From an uncultured Pseudomonadota bacterium (GTDB lineage Bacteria; Pseudomonadota; Alphaproteobacteria; RUG11792), in assembly GCA_902769055.1 (NCBI GenBank), contig CACXNL010000004.1, positions 1-38,543 on the forward strand: 38,543 bases of DNA. Direction: 5' to 3'. The notes below the pieces were generated by a model. The model made no database searches and was not told the origin of the DNA. It worked only from the letters and a program-made list of their open reading frames with translations. Both the position numbers and the translations under genes were made by a program. Positions 32,469-38,543 of the stretch are shown here, piece by piece (position 1 is the stretch's first letter; each line of letters opens with the position of its first letter).

Positions 32469-32888
32469 ATGTTTTTAAGTAAATCGAAAGATATGGCTAA
32501 GAAGGAACTTGATCATTACCTAACCGATGAACAGTTGGAATATTTTCGAGGAAAGTTGCTTAGGTGGAAAGCAGAATTATTAAAGGAAAGTGGCGACATA
32601 CGCGGCACACTTGGTGAAGGTAGCAACGAAGCTGATCCGCTTGATTCGGCAAGCAACATTGCTAATCAAAGTCTGGAATTACGTACAAAAGATCGAGCAA
32701 GGAAGTTAATTCATAAAATAGACCAGGCAATAGCGCGGATCGATGATGGCACGTACGGGTACTGTGAAGAAACAGGAGAACCTATAGGAGTAAAGCGTCT
32801 TGAAGCGCGACCGATCGCTACTTTGTGTATTGAAGCACAGGAGCAGCACGAAAAAATGGAAAAGGAATACAGAGAAGATGCAAAATAG
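32469..32888 (+). CDS. dksA: DksA/TraR-family RNA polymerase-binding regulator
   Basis: A coiled-coil protein that enters the secondary channel of RNA polymerase and adjusts transcription with ppGpp. The coiled coil lies at DEQLEYFRGKLLRWKAELLK and onward with the tip D/A region around DPLDSASN. The zinc region is reduced: YGYCEETGEPIGVKRLEARP and ATLCIEAQEQHE keep only two of four Cys, as in alphaproteobacterial DksA. Length is 139 residues. The ATG at 32469 follows GGGAGG; the ATG at 32493 (MAKKELDHYL) is an alternative because the likely transcript start is very close. Its last 11 bases overlap era. Confidence 0.9.
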   Translation: MFLSKSKDMAKKELDHYLTDEQLEYFRGKLLRWKAELLKESGDIRGTLGEGSNEADPLDSASNIANQSLELRTKDRARKLIHKIDQAIARIDDGTYGYCEETGEPIGVKRLEARPIATLCIEAQEQHEKMEKEYREDAK

Positions 32889-33762
32889 CAAGTGTGCGTT
32901 CGTTGCAGTCATCGGAGCACCCAATGCTGGTAAGTCTACTTTGGTAAACGCCATAATAGGCGAAAAAGTGTCTATCGTGTCGCCCAAAATACAAACGACG
33001 CGCCGCCAAATTCGTGGGACAACTGAAGTAGGAAATACGCAGCTGATCTTCATTGATACGCCCGGGTTTTGCAATCCGAATACCCCTTTAGAAAAAGTCA
33101 TAGTATCAAACTTTAAAAATTCGTATAGAGATTGCGATATAGTATTGCTCATAATAGATGCAACTTCAAAAAATGTAACTCCGAGCATAAAATTGCTAGA
33201 ACGCCTTTCAAATGGTGCTGTCATCGCTGTCGTTATAAACAAAGTTGATATCGCTGAAAAGAAAAGTATTTTGGAGATTGCCTCACAATTATCGCGGTAT
33301 AATTTTGTAAAAGAGGTATTTATGATATCTGCCCTAAAAAAGGACGGTATCGATGATATAAAGAAATTCTTGATAGATGTAGCACCAAACGCCCCTTGGT
33401 TTTTCGAAGCCAATACAGCAACTGATTTACCGGTGACGTTGCGCCTTGCCGAAATAACACGAGAAAAGCTATTTTACCATTTAGATAAAGAATTGCCGTA
33501 TAGCGTATATGTAGAAACAGAAGTTTTTCATGAAACTGAGAAGAAGGCAAGAATATATCAGTCAATAGTCGTAATGAAAGCATCACAAAAGGGTATTGTC
33601 CTTGGAAAATGTGGCAATATGATAAAGATGATCAAGCACGATGCGATAGAAGATATGAGAAAAATATTAAACAAAAAAATCGAATTAAAGATTTTTGTAA
33701 AGGTCAAAGAAAAGTGGACTGAAAAGGCAGTACATCTACGAAATGCTGGAATTATTGACTAA
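32878..33762 (+). CDS. era: GTPase Era
   Basis: An essential GTPase that binds the 3' end of 16S rRNA during 30S assembly. G1 is GAPNAGKST, G2 the TTRRQIRG stretch, G3 DTPGF, G4 NKVD, and G5 SALKKDG. The C-terminal KH domain contains GKCGNMIKMIKHDAIEDM and FVKVKEKW. Length from the ATG at 32878 is 294 residues, normal. The start lies within the end of dksA, and the end overlaps the next membrane gene by 20 bases. RsmA modifies the same rRNA end that Era binds, but the two genes are not in one operon here. Confidence 0.97.
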   Translation: MQNSKCAFVAVIGAPNAGKSTLVNAIIGEKVSIVSPKIQTTRRQIRGTTEVGNTQLIFIDTPGFCNPNTPLEKVIVSNFKNSYRDCDIVLLIIDATSKNVTPSIKLLERLSNGAVIAVVINKVDIAEKKSILEIASQLSRYNFVKEVFMISALKKDGIDDIKKFLIDVAPNAPWFFEANTATDLPVTLRLAEITREKLFYHLDKELPYSVYVETEVFHETEKKARIYQSIVVMKASQKGIVLGKCGNMIKMIKHDAIEDMRKILNKKIELKIFVKVKEKWTEKAVHLRNAGIID

Positions 33763-34180
33763 CATAGAAACTTTGTTGGTTATAGGAGCAATTGCGTCCG
33801 CGGCATACGCTAGTTGCGCGCAAAGAAACAAAAATGCAATATTTGGCTTTTTAATTACTTGCATATTTTCGAGCAGCCTCATGTTTTTTTTGTATGAATC
33901 TGTTATATCGATCGTTATAGCAATAGTTTACGTATCACTGGCTTCGCTTTTCTTAACTATGCCCGATGAGACCACCTCAAAAATTACAAATAAAAAGCTA
34001 ATAACACTAGGAGCAATTACGATTGGAATTGTGCTTTCATTTGTAACACATACTCCAAATACCGTTATCTCAAACACAAATAACAATGCAATTTTTGCAC
34101 CCGAGACATTGGTACTAATGTTTTTCCTATTTATTTTTATCATTACAGAAATAATTCATTTACACAGTAAACATCCGTAA
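33743..34180 (+). CDS. Small integral membrane protein, NuoJ-like (tentative)
   Basis: Four hydrophobic segments are visible (near residues 8-25, 32-52, 53-72 and 88-104) plus a final one at 122-140. The stretch ESVISIVIAIVYVSLASLFLTMPDE recalls the conserved helix of NuoJ (complex I subunit J) with its V-Y-V core, but the lengths and the lack of other nuo genes nearby leave this uncertain. Length is 145 residues. Its ATG lies 20 bases inside era, so it should be translated with era. If not NuoJ-like it is an unassigned membrane protein. Confidence 0.6.
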   Translation: MLELLTNIETLLVIGAIASAAYASCAQRNKNAIFGFLITCIFSSSLMFFLYESVISIVIAIVYVSLASLFLTMPDETTSKITNKKLITLGAITIGIVLSFVTHTPNTVISNTNNNAIFAPETLVLMFFLFIFIITEIIHLHSKHP

Positions 34181-34260
34181 TACCCTTTATTATTTTAAAT
34201 AAAATGCCTTATATGGAAGTATAAATAACGCCCTACCTAAGGAACATCAGGATAATATCT

Positions 34261-35340
34261 TTACTTTTTGGAATGCTCACAGTCTGCCGAAAATATGAGT
34301 CCCTGGCAAAACATCAGAACCAGGAGTGCATTACCACCATACGAAAAGAATGGAAGCGGTATACCAACAACCGGGAACAAGCCGCACACCATAAAAATAT
34401 TGATAATAACGTAAAAAAACATCATAGCGTTAATTCCAAAAACCATTATTCGAGCAAATTTACTTTGGGTGAATAGAGCTACTTTGTAGTTATAAATAAA
34501 TAACACAACATATAGAAAAAGCAATAATGTGCATCCGACAAATCCAAGTTCTTCGCCCAGTGCACCAAAAATAAAATCTGTCTGTTTCTCCGGTAAAAAA
34601 TTTAGTTGGCTTTGCGTTCCATTCAAGAGCCCCTTGCCCCAGAAGCCACCGGAGCCCAGAGCTATTTTCGCCTGGATTATATGGTACCCAGCTCCACTTG
34701 GATCCATTTCCGGATTTAAAAACATCAAAATACGTTGCTTTTGGTACTCGTATAGAGACTTCCATAAGATCGGAGCTGAAATTAAAGCACTAATGAAAAT
34801 AGTTACGAATTTCCATATCTGAACACCACAAACAAAAAGCACAGATAAGAACGTCAAAATTAGCAGCATTGCAGTACCCAAATCGGGTTGCAATAACACA
34901 AACCCAACCGGAATTATCGTCAAGAGCGTTGGCACTAATAATGTCTTCGCTTCTTTGTTTTCATCAACTGAACGCGTCGAAAAATAGCGAGCTAATAGCA
35001 TAATTAAAGATATTCGCATCAATTCAGATGGTTGTAAGGTAAGCGCTCCAAATTTTATCCAGCGCTGCGCCCCCATTGATATTTTGCCCATTACCGCAAC
35101 CAATGCCAGTGCAACTAAACTCATCATATATATGGCTAGTGCATATTTTCTCCAAACCTTGGTTTCTATATTCAGCGCGACGATCAACGCCGCAATCCCC
35201 AAGAGTACCCTCCAAATTTGCTTTACGCACCATGGCGAAAAACTTCCTCCACTTATCGAATACAATATCGTTAATGAAAAAACCGCTATTGCAATAATTA
35301 CCGAAAAGGGCAATAACGGAATTGTTCTTAATTTGATCAC
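34261..35340 (-). CDS. rodA: Rod-shape SEDS peptidoglycan polymerase RodA
   Basis: A SEDS-family glycosyltransferase that polymerises lipid II during cell elongation. Ten or so membrane segments are present. Family motifs include GAQRWIKFGALTLQPSELMRISLI, LLQPDLGTAMLL, the large extracellular loop with SGAGYHIIQAKIALGSGG and GKGLLNGTQSQLNFLPEKQTDFIF, and PLPFFSYGGNALL near the end. The short size (359 residues) and LTLQPSE with NFLPEKQTDFIF favour RodA over FtsW. The GTG start at 35340 overlaps the secA stop (GTGA), so the genes are coupled. Presence of this gene suggests the organism keeps a peptidoglycan wall. Confidence 0.93.
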   Translation of the reverse strand: MIKLRTIPLLPFSVIIAIAVFSLTILYSISGGSFSPWCVKQIWRVLLGIAALIVALNIETKVWRKYALAIYMMSLVALALVAVMGKISMGAQRWIKFGALTLQPSELMRISLIMLLARYFSTRSVDENKEAKTLLVPTLLTIIPVGFVLLQPDLGTAMLLILTFLSVLFVCGVQIWKFVTIFISALISAPILWKSLYEYQKQRILMFLNPEMDPSGAGYHIIQAKIALGSGGFWGKGLLNGTQSQLNFLPEKQTDFIFGALGEELGFVGCTLLLFLYVVLFIYNYKVALFTQSKFARIMVFGINAMMFFYVIINIFMVCGLFPVVGIPLPFFSYGGNALLVLMFCQGLIFSADCEHSKK

Positions 35341-38177
35341 TCTTCACTTTCTTCGTCTTCAGGATATTTCCCAGTTAATACTTGTTGCCGTTGCTCTTTT
35401 ATATAGTCATGCAAAACCTTTGCCGGATCCTCATTTGCCGACGTTTTGCTCGTTTCCTCGTTCGACAATTCGCTGATTCTTTGTCCATTTTTTTCAGCCA
35501 GCTCTTGCATATCGTTTTCTTCATACCCCGATTTCAACGCCCCGTGACAATGCTTATATCTCTTGCCCGACCCGCAAGGACAAGGGGAATTTCGAGATAT
35601 TGTCTCATTGTTAATCAACTCAGCCTCTTCTACCTTCGGAGCGGCATTCCTGCTCTCGTCATCTCGAAAATCCCCCATTTGCAACAAGTCATCAGCCCCC
35701 ATCTCTCTTTGAGCTTCCAATTCGAATCCAAATGTGGCGGTCAAAACATCTACTTTTATTTTGTGCAACATTTCTTGGAAAATACTAAATGCCTCAAATT
35801 TGTATTCGTTAAGCGGATTTTTCTGCGCATATGCCCTCAAATTTATCCCGCGCCTCAGATGTTCAAGGTTAACTAAATGATTACGCCAAGCTATATCCAA
35901 ATTCTTCATTAAGATCTCTCTTTCGATATACCTCATCGCATCGCCGTACTTCTCTATACGCTCGTCTCTCCTTTCCGTTACTTTATCGCCAAGCTGCTGC
36001 CGCAATAACTCAGGAGACATTGATGAATCATCCTCGATCGCACTTTTATCTATCTCTATCTTGAAGATCGTGTTCATCTGCTCTGCCAACAGATCCAAAT
36101 TCCATTCCATTGGCACCGTCCCCTGCGGCGCAACAACTGCAACTATGCTATCTAAAACATCTTCTATCATGTTTTGTACCCTATCTGATACATCAGTCGC
36201 TTGCATCAACTCGTGACGCAATTTATAAACTATCTTGCGCTGATCGTTCATCACGTCGTCAAACTTCAACAATTGTTTGCGTATATCAAAGTTATACGCC
36301 TCGACACGTTGTTGTGCTTTCTCTATGCACTTCGAAATCCACCTGAATGAAAGTTCCTCATCGTTCTTACAAACCTTCCTAAAGCGCTTCATCAAGTTCG
36401 GTGAACCAAACTTCCTCATCAGGTCATCTTCAAGCGAAATAAAATATTTCGACGCCCCCGGATCACCCTGACGTCCCGACCTGCCTCGAAGCTGGTTATC
36501 TATGCGCCTGCTATCGTTTCGCTCAGTCCCTATGACAAACAAACCACCCATCTTCGCCACTTCCTCATGAGCTTTCTCAATTTCAGCTTTAATTTCCTCG
36601 ATTTTCTTATTTCTCTCAACCGGATCAGTTATATCGGCGCACTCCGCCTCAATACGCATTTCAGCGCTGCCGCCCAGCTTGATATCCGTGCCACGTCCAG
36701 CCATATTCGTTGCTATCGTAACGGCTCCTGGTGCTCCAGCCTCGGCGACTATATGCGCTTCCCTCTCGTGCTGCTTCGCGTTCAAAACGTTGTGCTTTAT
36801 TCCCTCAGCTTTTAGCAATTTCGAAAAATATTCAGAACGCTCGAGATTAGTCGTACCCACTAAAACCGGCTGATTCCTTTTATGACACTCTTTTATAAGC
36901 GCGATTACAGCCCTGTCTTTCTCAGCCAGCGTCACAAACATCGAATCTTCGTGGTCTATTCGCGCGACCGGTTTGTGCGACGGAATAGCAACCACCTTCA
37001 GCTTGTAAATTTCGTCAAATTCAGCCTCTTCGGTCATAGCTGTGCCGGTCATTCCAGCAAGTTTTGGATACAACCTGAACAAATTTTGGTACGAAATCGT
37101 CGCGATGGTCTGGCTCTCAGGCTGTACTTCAACGCCTTCCTTTGCCTCAATTGCTTGGTGCAAACCTTCAGAGTATCGACGTCCATCTAATACACGCCCC
37201 GTAAATTCATCGATAATCAAAACCTGTCCATCTTTGACCATATAATCTATATCGCGCGTGAAAAGCACATGCGCCCGCAGCGCGTTCATAACGTGGTACA
37301 CAACCGTTATATTGCTTGGGTCATATAAAGACGGTACATCTAAAAGCCCCTTATCCAAGAGCTTTTTCTCGATTTTCTCAACGCCTTTATCGGTCAGAGT
37401 AACGACCCGCAGCTTCTCGTCCTTCTCGTAGTCGTCAGGCTCAACATCCTTCACCAACTCATTTACATCGACGTATAGTTGCGACGCACCATTATCCGCG
37501 CCAGAAATAATGAGAGGAGTACGCGCCTCGTCTATCAGAATACTGTCGACTTCATCGATGACCGCAAAATTGAACGGGCGCATCACCATATCTTCTTCGC
37601 GGAATTTCAGGTTATCGCGCAAATAATCGAAACCGAATTCGCTATTCGTCCCATACGTTATATCCGCCGCGTACGCCGCCCGCTTTTGGTAATCGGACAT
37701 ACCGCTCACTATCGTGGAAACCGACAGACCCAAGAAGTTATACACCTGCCCCATCCAGGCAGCATCGCGCTTCGCCAGGTAGTCGTTTACGGTAATCACG
37801 TGCACACCTTTTCCTGGCAGCGCGTTTAGGTAAACCGCAGTTGTTGCGACCAAAGTTTTACCCTCACCGGTTTTCATTTCAGCGATCTGGGCATTGTGTA
37901 GGGCAATTCCACCAATCAACTGGACATCGAAATGTCGCATCCCCAAAACTCGCTTCGACGCCTCACGGACGACCGCAAAAGCCTCGGGCAAAATATCATC
38001 AAGCGTCTTACCATTTTCCAACGCCTCCTTAAACTCATTCGTTTTGTTCGCCAACTCAGCATCGGAAAGCGCAACCATCGCCTCTTCGTAATCATTTATC
38101 TTACTAACTATCCCCCGATACTTCCTAATAATCCTAGAATTATAACTACCAATTAAACTAAACAATTTATCTAACAT
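35337..38177 (-). CDS. secA: Preprotein translocase ATPase SecA
   Basis: The motor that pushes signal-peptide proteins through SecYEG. The N-terminus MLDKLFSLIGSYNSRIIRKY is typical. Walker A is MKTGEGKTLVA, Walker B IDEVDSILIDEARTPLIISG, with NLAGMTGTA and TNMAGRGTDIKLGG in the helicase motifs. The C-terminal zinc domain is NSPCPCGSGKRYKHCHG, followed unusually by a further ~65-residue acidic tail ending EDEESEE. The ATG at 38177 gives 946 residues; the longer frame to 38219 would start at the -10 box. It must serve the many exported proteins seen in this window. It is followed by rodA. Confidence 0.98.
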   Translation of the reverse strand: MLDKLFSLIGSYNSRIIRKYRGIVSKINDYEEAMVALSDAELANKTNEFKEALENGKTLDDILPEAFAVVREASKRVLGMRHFDVQLIGGIALHNAQIAEMKTGEGKTLVATTAVYLNALPGKGVHVITVNDYLAKRDAAWMGQVYNFLGLSVSTIVSGMSDYQKRAAYAADITYGTNSEFGFDYLRDNLKFREEDMVMRPFNFAVIDEVDSILIDEARTPLIISGADNGASQLYVDVNELVKDVEPDDYEKDEKLRVVTLTDKGVEKIEKKLLDKGLLDVPSLYDPSNITVVYHVMNALRAHVLFTRDIDYMVKDGQVLIIDEFTGRVLDGRRYSEGLHQAIEAKEGVEVQPESQTIATISYQNLFRLYPKLAGMTGTAMTEEAEFDEIYKLKVVAIPSHKPVARIDHEDSMFVTLAEKDRAVIALIKECHKRNQPVLVGTTNLERSEYFSKLLKAEGIKHNVLNAKQHEREAHIVAEAGAPGAVTIATNMAGRGTDIKLGGSAEMRIEAECADITDPVERNKKIEEIKAEIEKAHEEVAKMGGLFVIGTERNDSRRIDNQLRGRSGRQGDPGASKYFISLEDDLMRKFGSPNLMKRFRKVCKNDEELSFRWISKCIEKAQQRVEAYNFDIRKQLLKFDDVMNDQRKIVYKLRHELMQATDVSDRVQNMIEDVLDSIVAVVAPQGTVPMEWNLDLLAEQMNTIFKIEIDKSAIEDDSSMSPELLRQQLGDKVTERRDERIEKYGDAMRYIEREILMKNLDIAWRNHLVNLEHLRRGINLRAYAQKNPLNEYKFEAFSIFQEMLHKIKVDVLTATFGFELEAQREMGADDLLQMGDFRDDESRNAAPKVEEAELINNETISRNSPCPCGSGKRYKHCHGALKSGYEENDMQELAEKNGQRISELSNEETSKTSANEDPAKVLHDYIKEQRQQVLTGKYPEDEESEE

Positions 38178-38207
38178 TCTGATTTCGCACAAAATCACTA
38201 TACGCCC

Positions 38208-38213
38208 ATTATA
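38208..38213 (-). promoter_or_regulatory. -10 element of the secA promoter
   Basis: A perfect TATAAT on the minus strand lies 31 bases before the secA ATG. No good -35 is seen at 17 bases. Confidence 0.45.
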
Positions 38214-38219
38214 CATCAA

Positions 38220-38506
38220 CTCTTGGTTCCAGAGCTATAAGGTTACTAGGTTCCAATTTTTGTTAGCTACGCAATATGGAACCGCAAGGAAACATTGTGA
38301 CGTTTTTAGAGGCGAAAAATATACAATCACTTCGCTTCACCAAAAGTTTTTAACAGATAAGATAACTTGATTTTTATAATTTTCACAATTCTGGTTAACA
38401 TTTTTCACAGGTGGAGAATTCTACAGCCGCAATAAAATAAATTTATGAAAAATATCCTTTATTGCTTTTTTTAATCATTTTTTTTGTGCGTTTTGTTAAA
38501 AAAGTG
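38220..38506. other. Non-coding stretch upstream of the third poly-G promoter
   Basis: No gene is visible. GGTTCCA (38249-38255) and TGGAACC (38277-38283) can pair as a 7-bp stem with a 21-base loop. The last ~100 bases are T-rich, like the sequence ahead of the other two poly-G promoters. Confidence 0.4.
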
Positions 38507-38543
38507 TTGACAAAAGTTGCGGGGGGGGGGGGGGGGGGGGGGG
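38507..38543 (+). promoter_or_regulatory. Poly-G spacer promoter, copy 3, cut by contig end
   Basis: TTAAAAAAGTG, TTGACA (38507-38512) and eight bases (AAAGTTGC) are followed by 23 G up to the end of the window. The layout is the same as at 9813 and 29801, so a third secreted-family gene should follow outside the window. The true G number is uncertain, because assemblies and two-colour sequencing both mis-handle G runs. Confidence 0.7.

Noticed and set aside
1-38543. CRISPR arrays, insertion sequences, integrases or rRNA genes
   Set aside because: I saw no regularly spaced repeats, no transposase or integrase frames, and no rRNA sequence.

Overview
The window looks like one contig from a low-GC, host-associated alphaproteobacterium, probably a Holosporales/Rickettsiales-type intracellular or epibiotic lineage. 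That placement is inference. It rests on the alphaproteobacterial form of several proteins (DksA with a reduced Cys set, UvrA with CPVSGF in the first finger), a sugar/glycerol-phosphate antiporter, an amino-acid antiporter and a tryptophan-type ABC importer, and many single secreted proteins scattered between housekeeping genes. The first ~250 bases are visibly GC-rich and encode a response-regulator receiver fragment fused in frame to the C-terminus of PssA; this is most likely an assembly chimera. The last 23 bases are all G, so the contig breaks inside a homopolymer.

Layout. 250-1702 (+): pssA fragment and recF. 1749-8072 (-): amino-acid antiporter, TatD nuclease, uvrA, ferredoxin-NADP reductase, rpsT. 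8263-12190: three secreted proteins (a permuted papain-like hydrolase, a phase-variable coiled-coil protein, a zinc metalloprotease). 12347-14747 (+): uvrC-pgsA. 14765-18021 (-): rne and a BepA-like M48 protease. 18280-20007 (+): two more secreted proteins, the second a deaminase-like protein. 20073-22795 (-): a TrpR-family regulator followed by a three-gene ABC importer, with a palindromic operator over its promoter. 22995-27894 (+): two lipoproteins, dnaA, an OPA-family transporter, mtaB. 27887-29550 (-): a coiled-coil exported protein and rsmA. 29862-30872 (+): the second phase-variable secreted protein. 31385-31462 (-): tRNA-Pro. 31605-32320 (+): a HEPN/MNT toxin-antitoxin pair with a frameshifted antitoxin. 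32469-34180 (+): dksA-era-small membrane protein. 34261-38177 (-): secA-rodA. 38507-38543: a third poly-G promoter.

The most interesting system is a family of promoters with the layout TTGACA-N8-G(n)-AGAAT. They occur at 9813 (9 G), 29801 (11 G) and 38507 (at least 23 G, cut by the contig end). The G tract lies between the -35 and -10 elements, so slipped-strand changes in its length would alter the spacer. The two complete copies drive paralogous secreted proteins that share a signal peptide, an Asn/Lys/Glu-rich middle and a basic, Trp-containing C-terminal tail. This resembles poly-G/poly-C phase-variable promoters of Neisseria and Bordetella, here apparently controlling a small family of surface or effector proteins in an unrelated lineage. 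Around it lie other putative effectors: a deaminase fold with HxE and PC-x8-C, a papain-like hydrolase with His118/Cys269, and a HEIAH metalloprotease.
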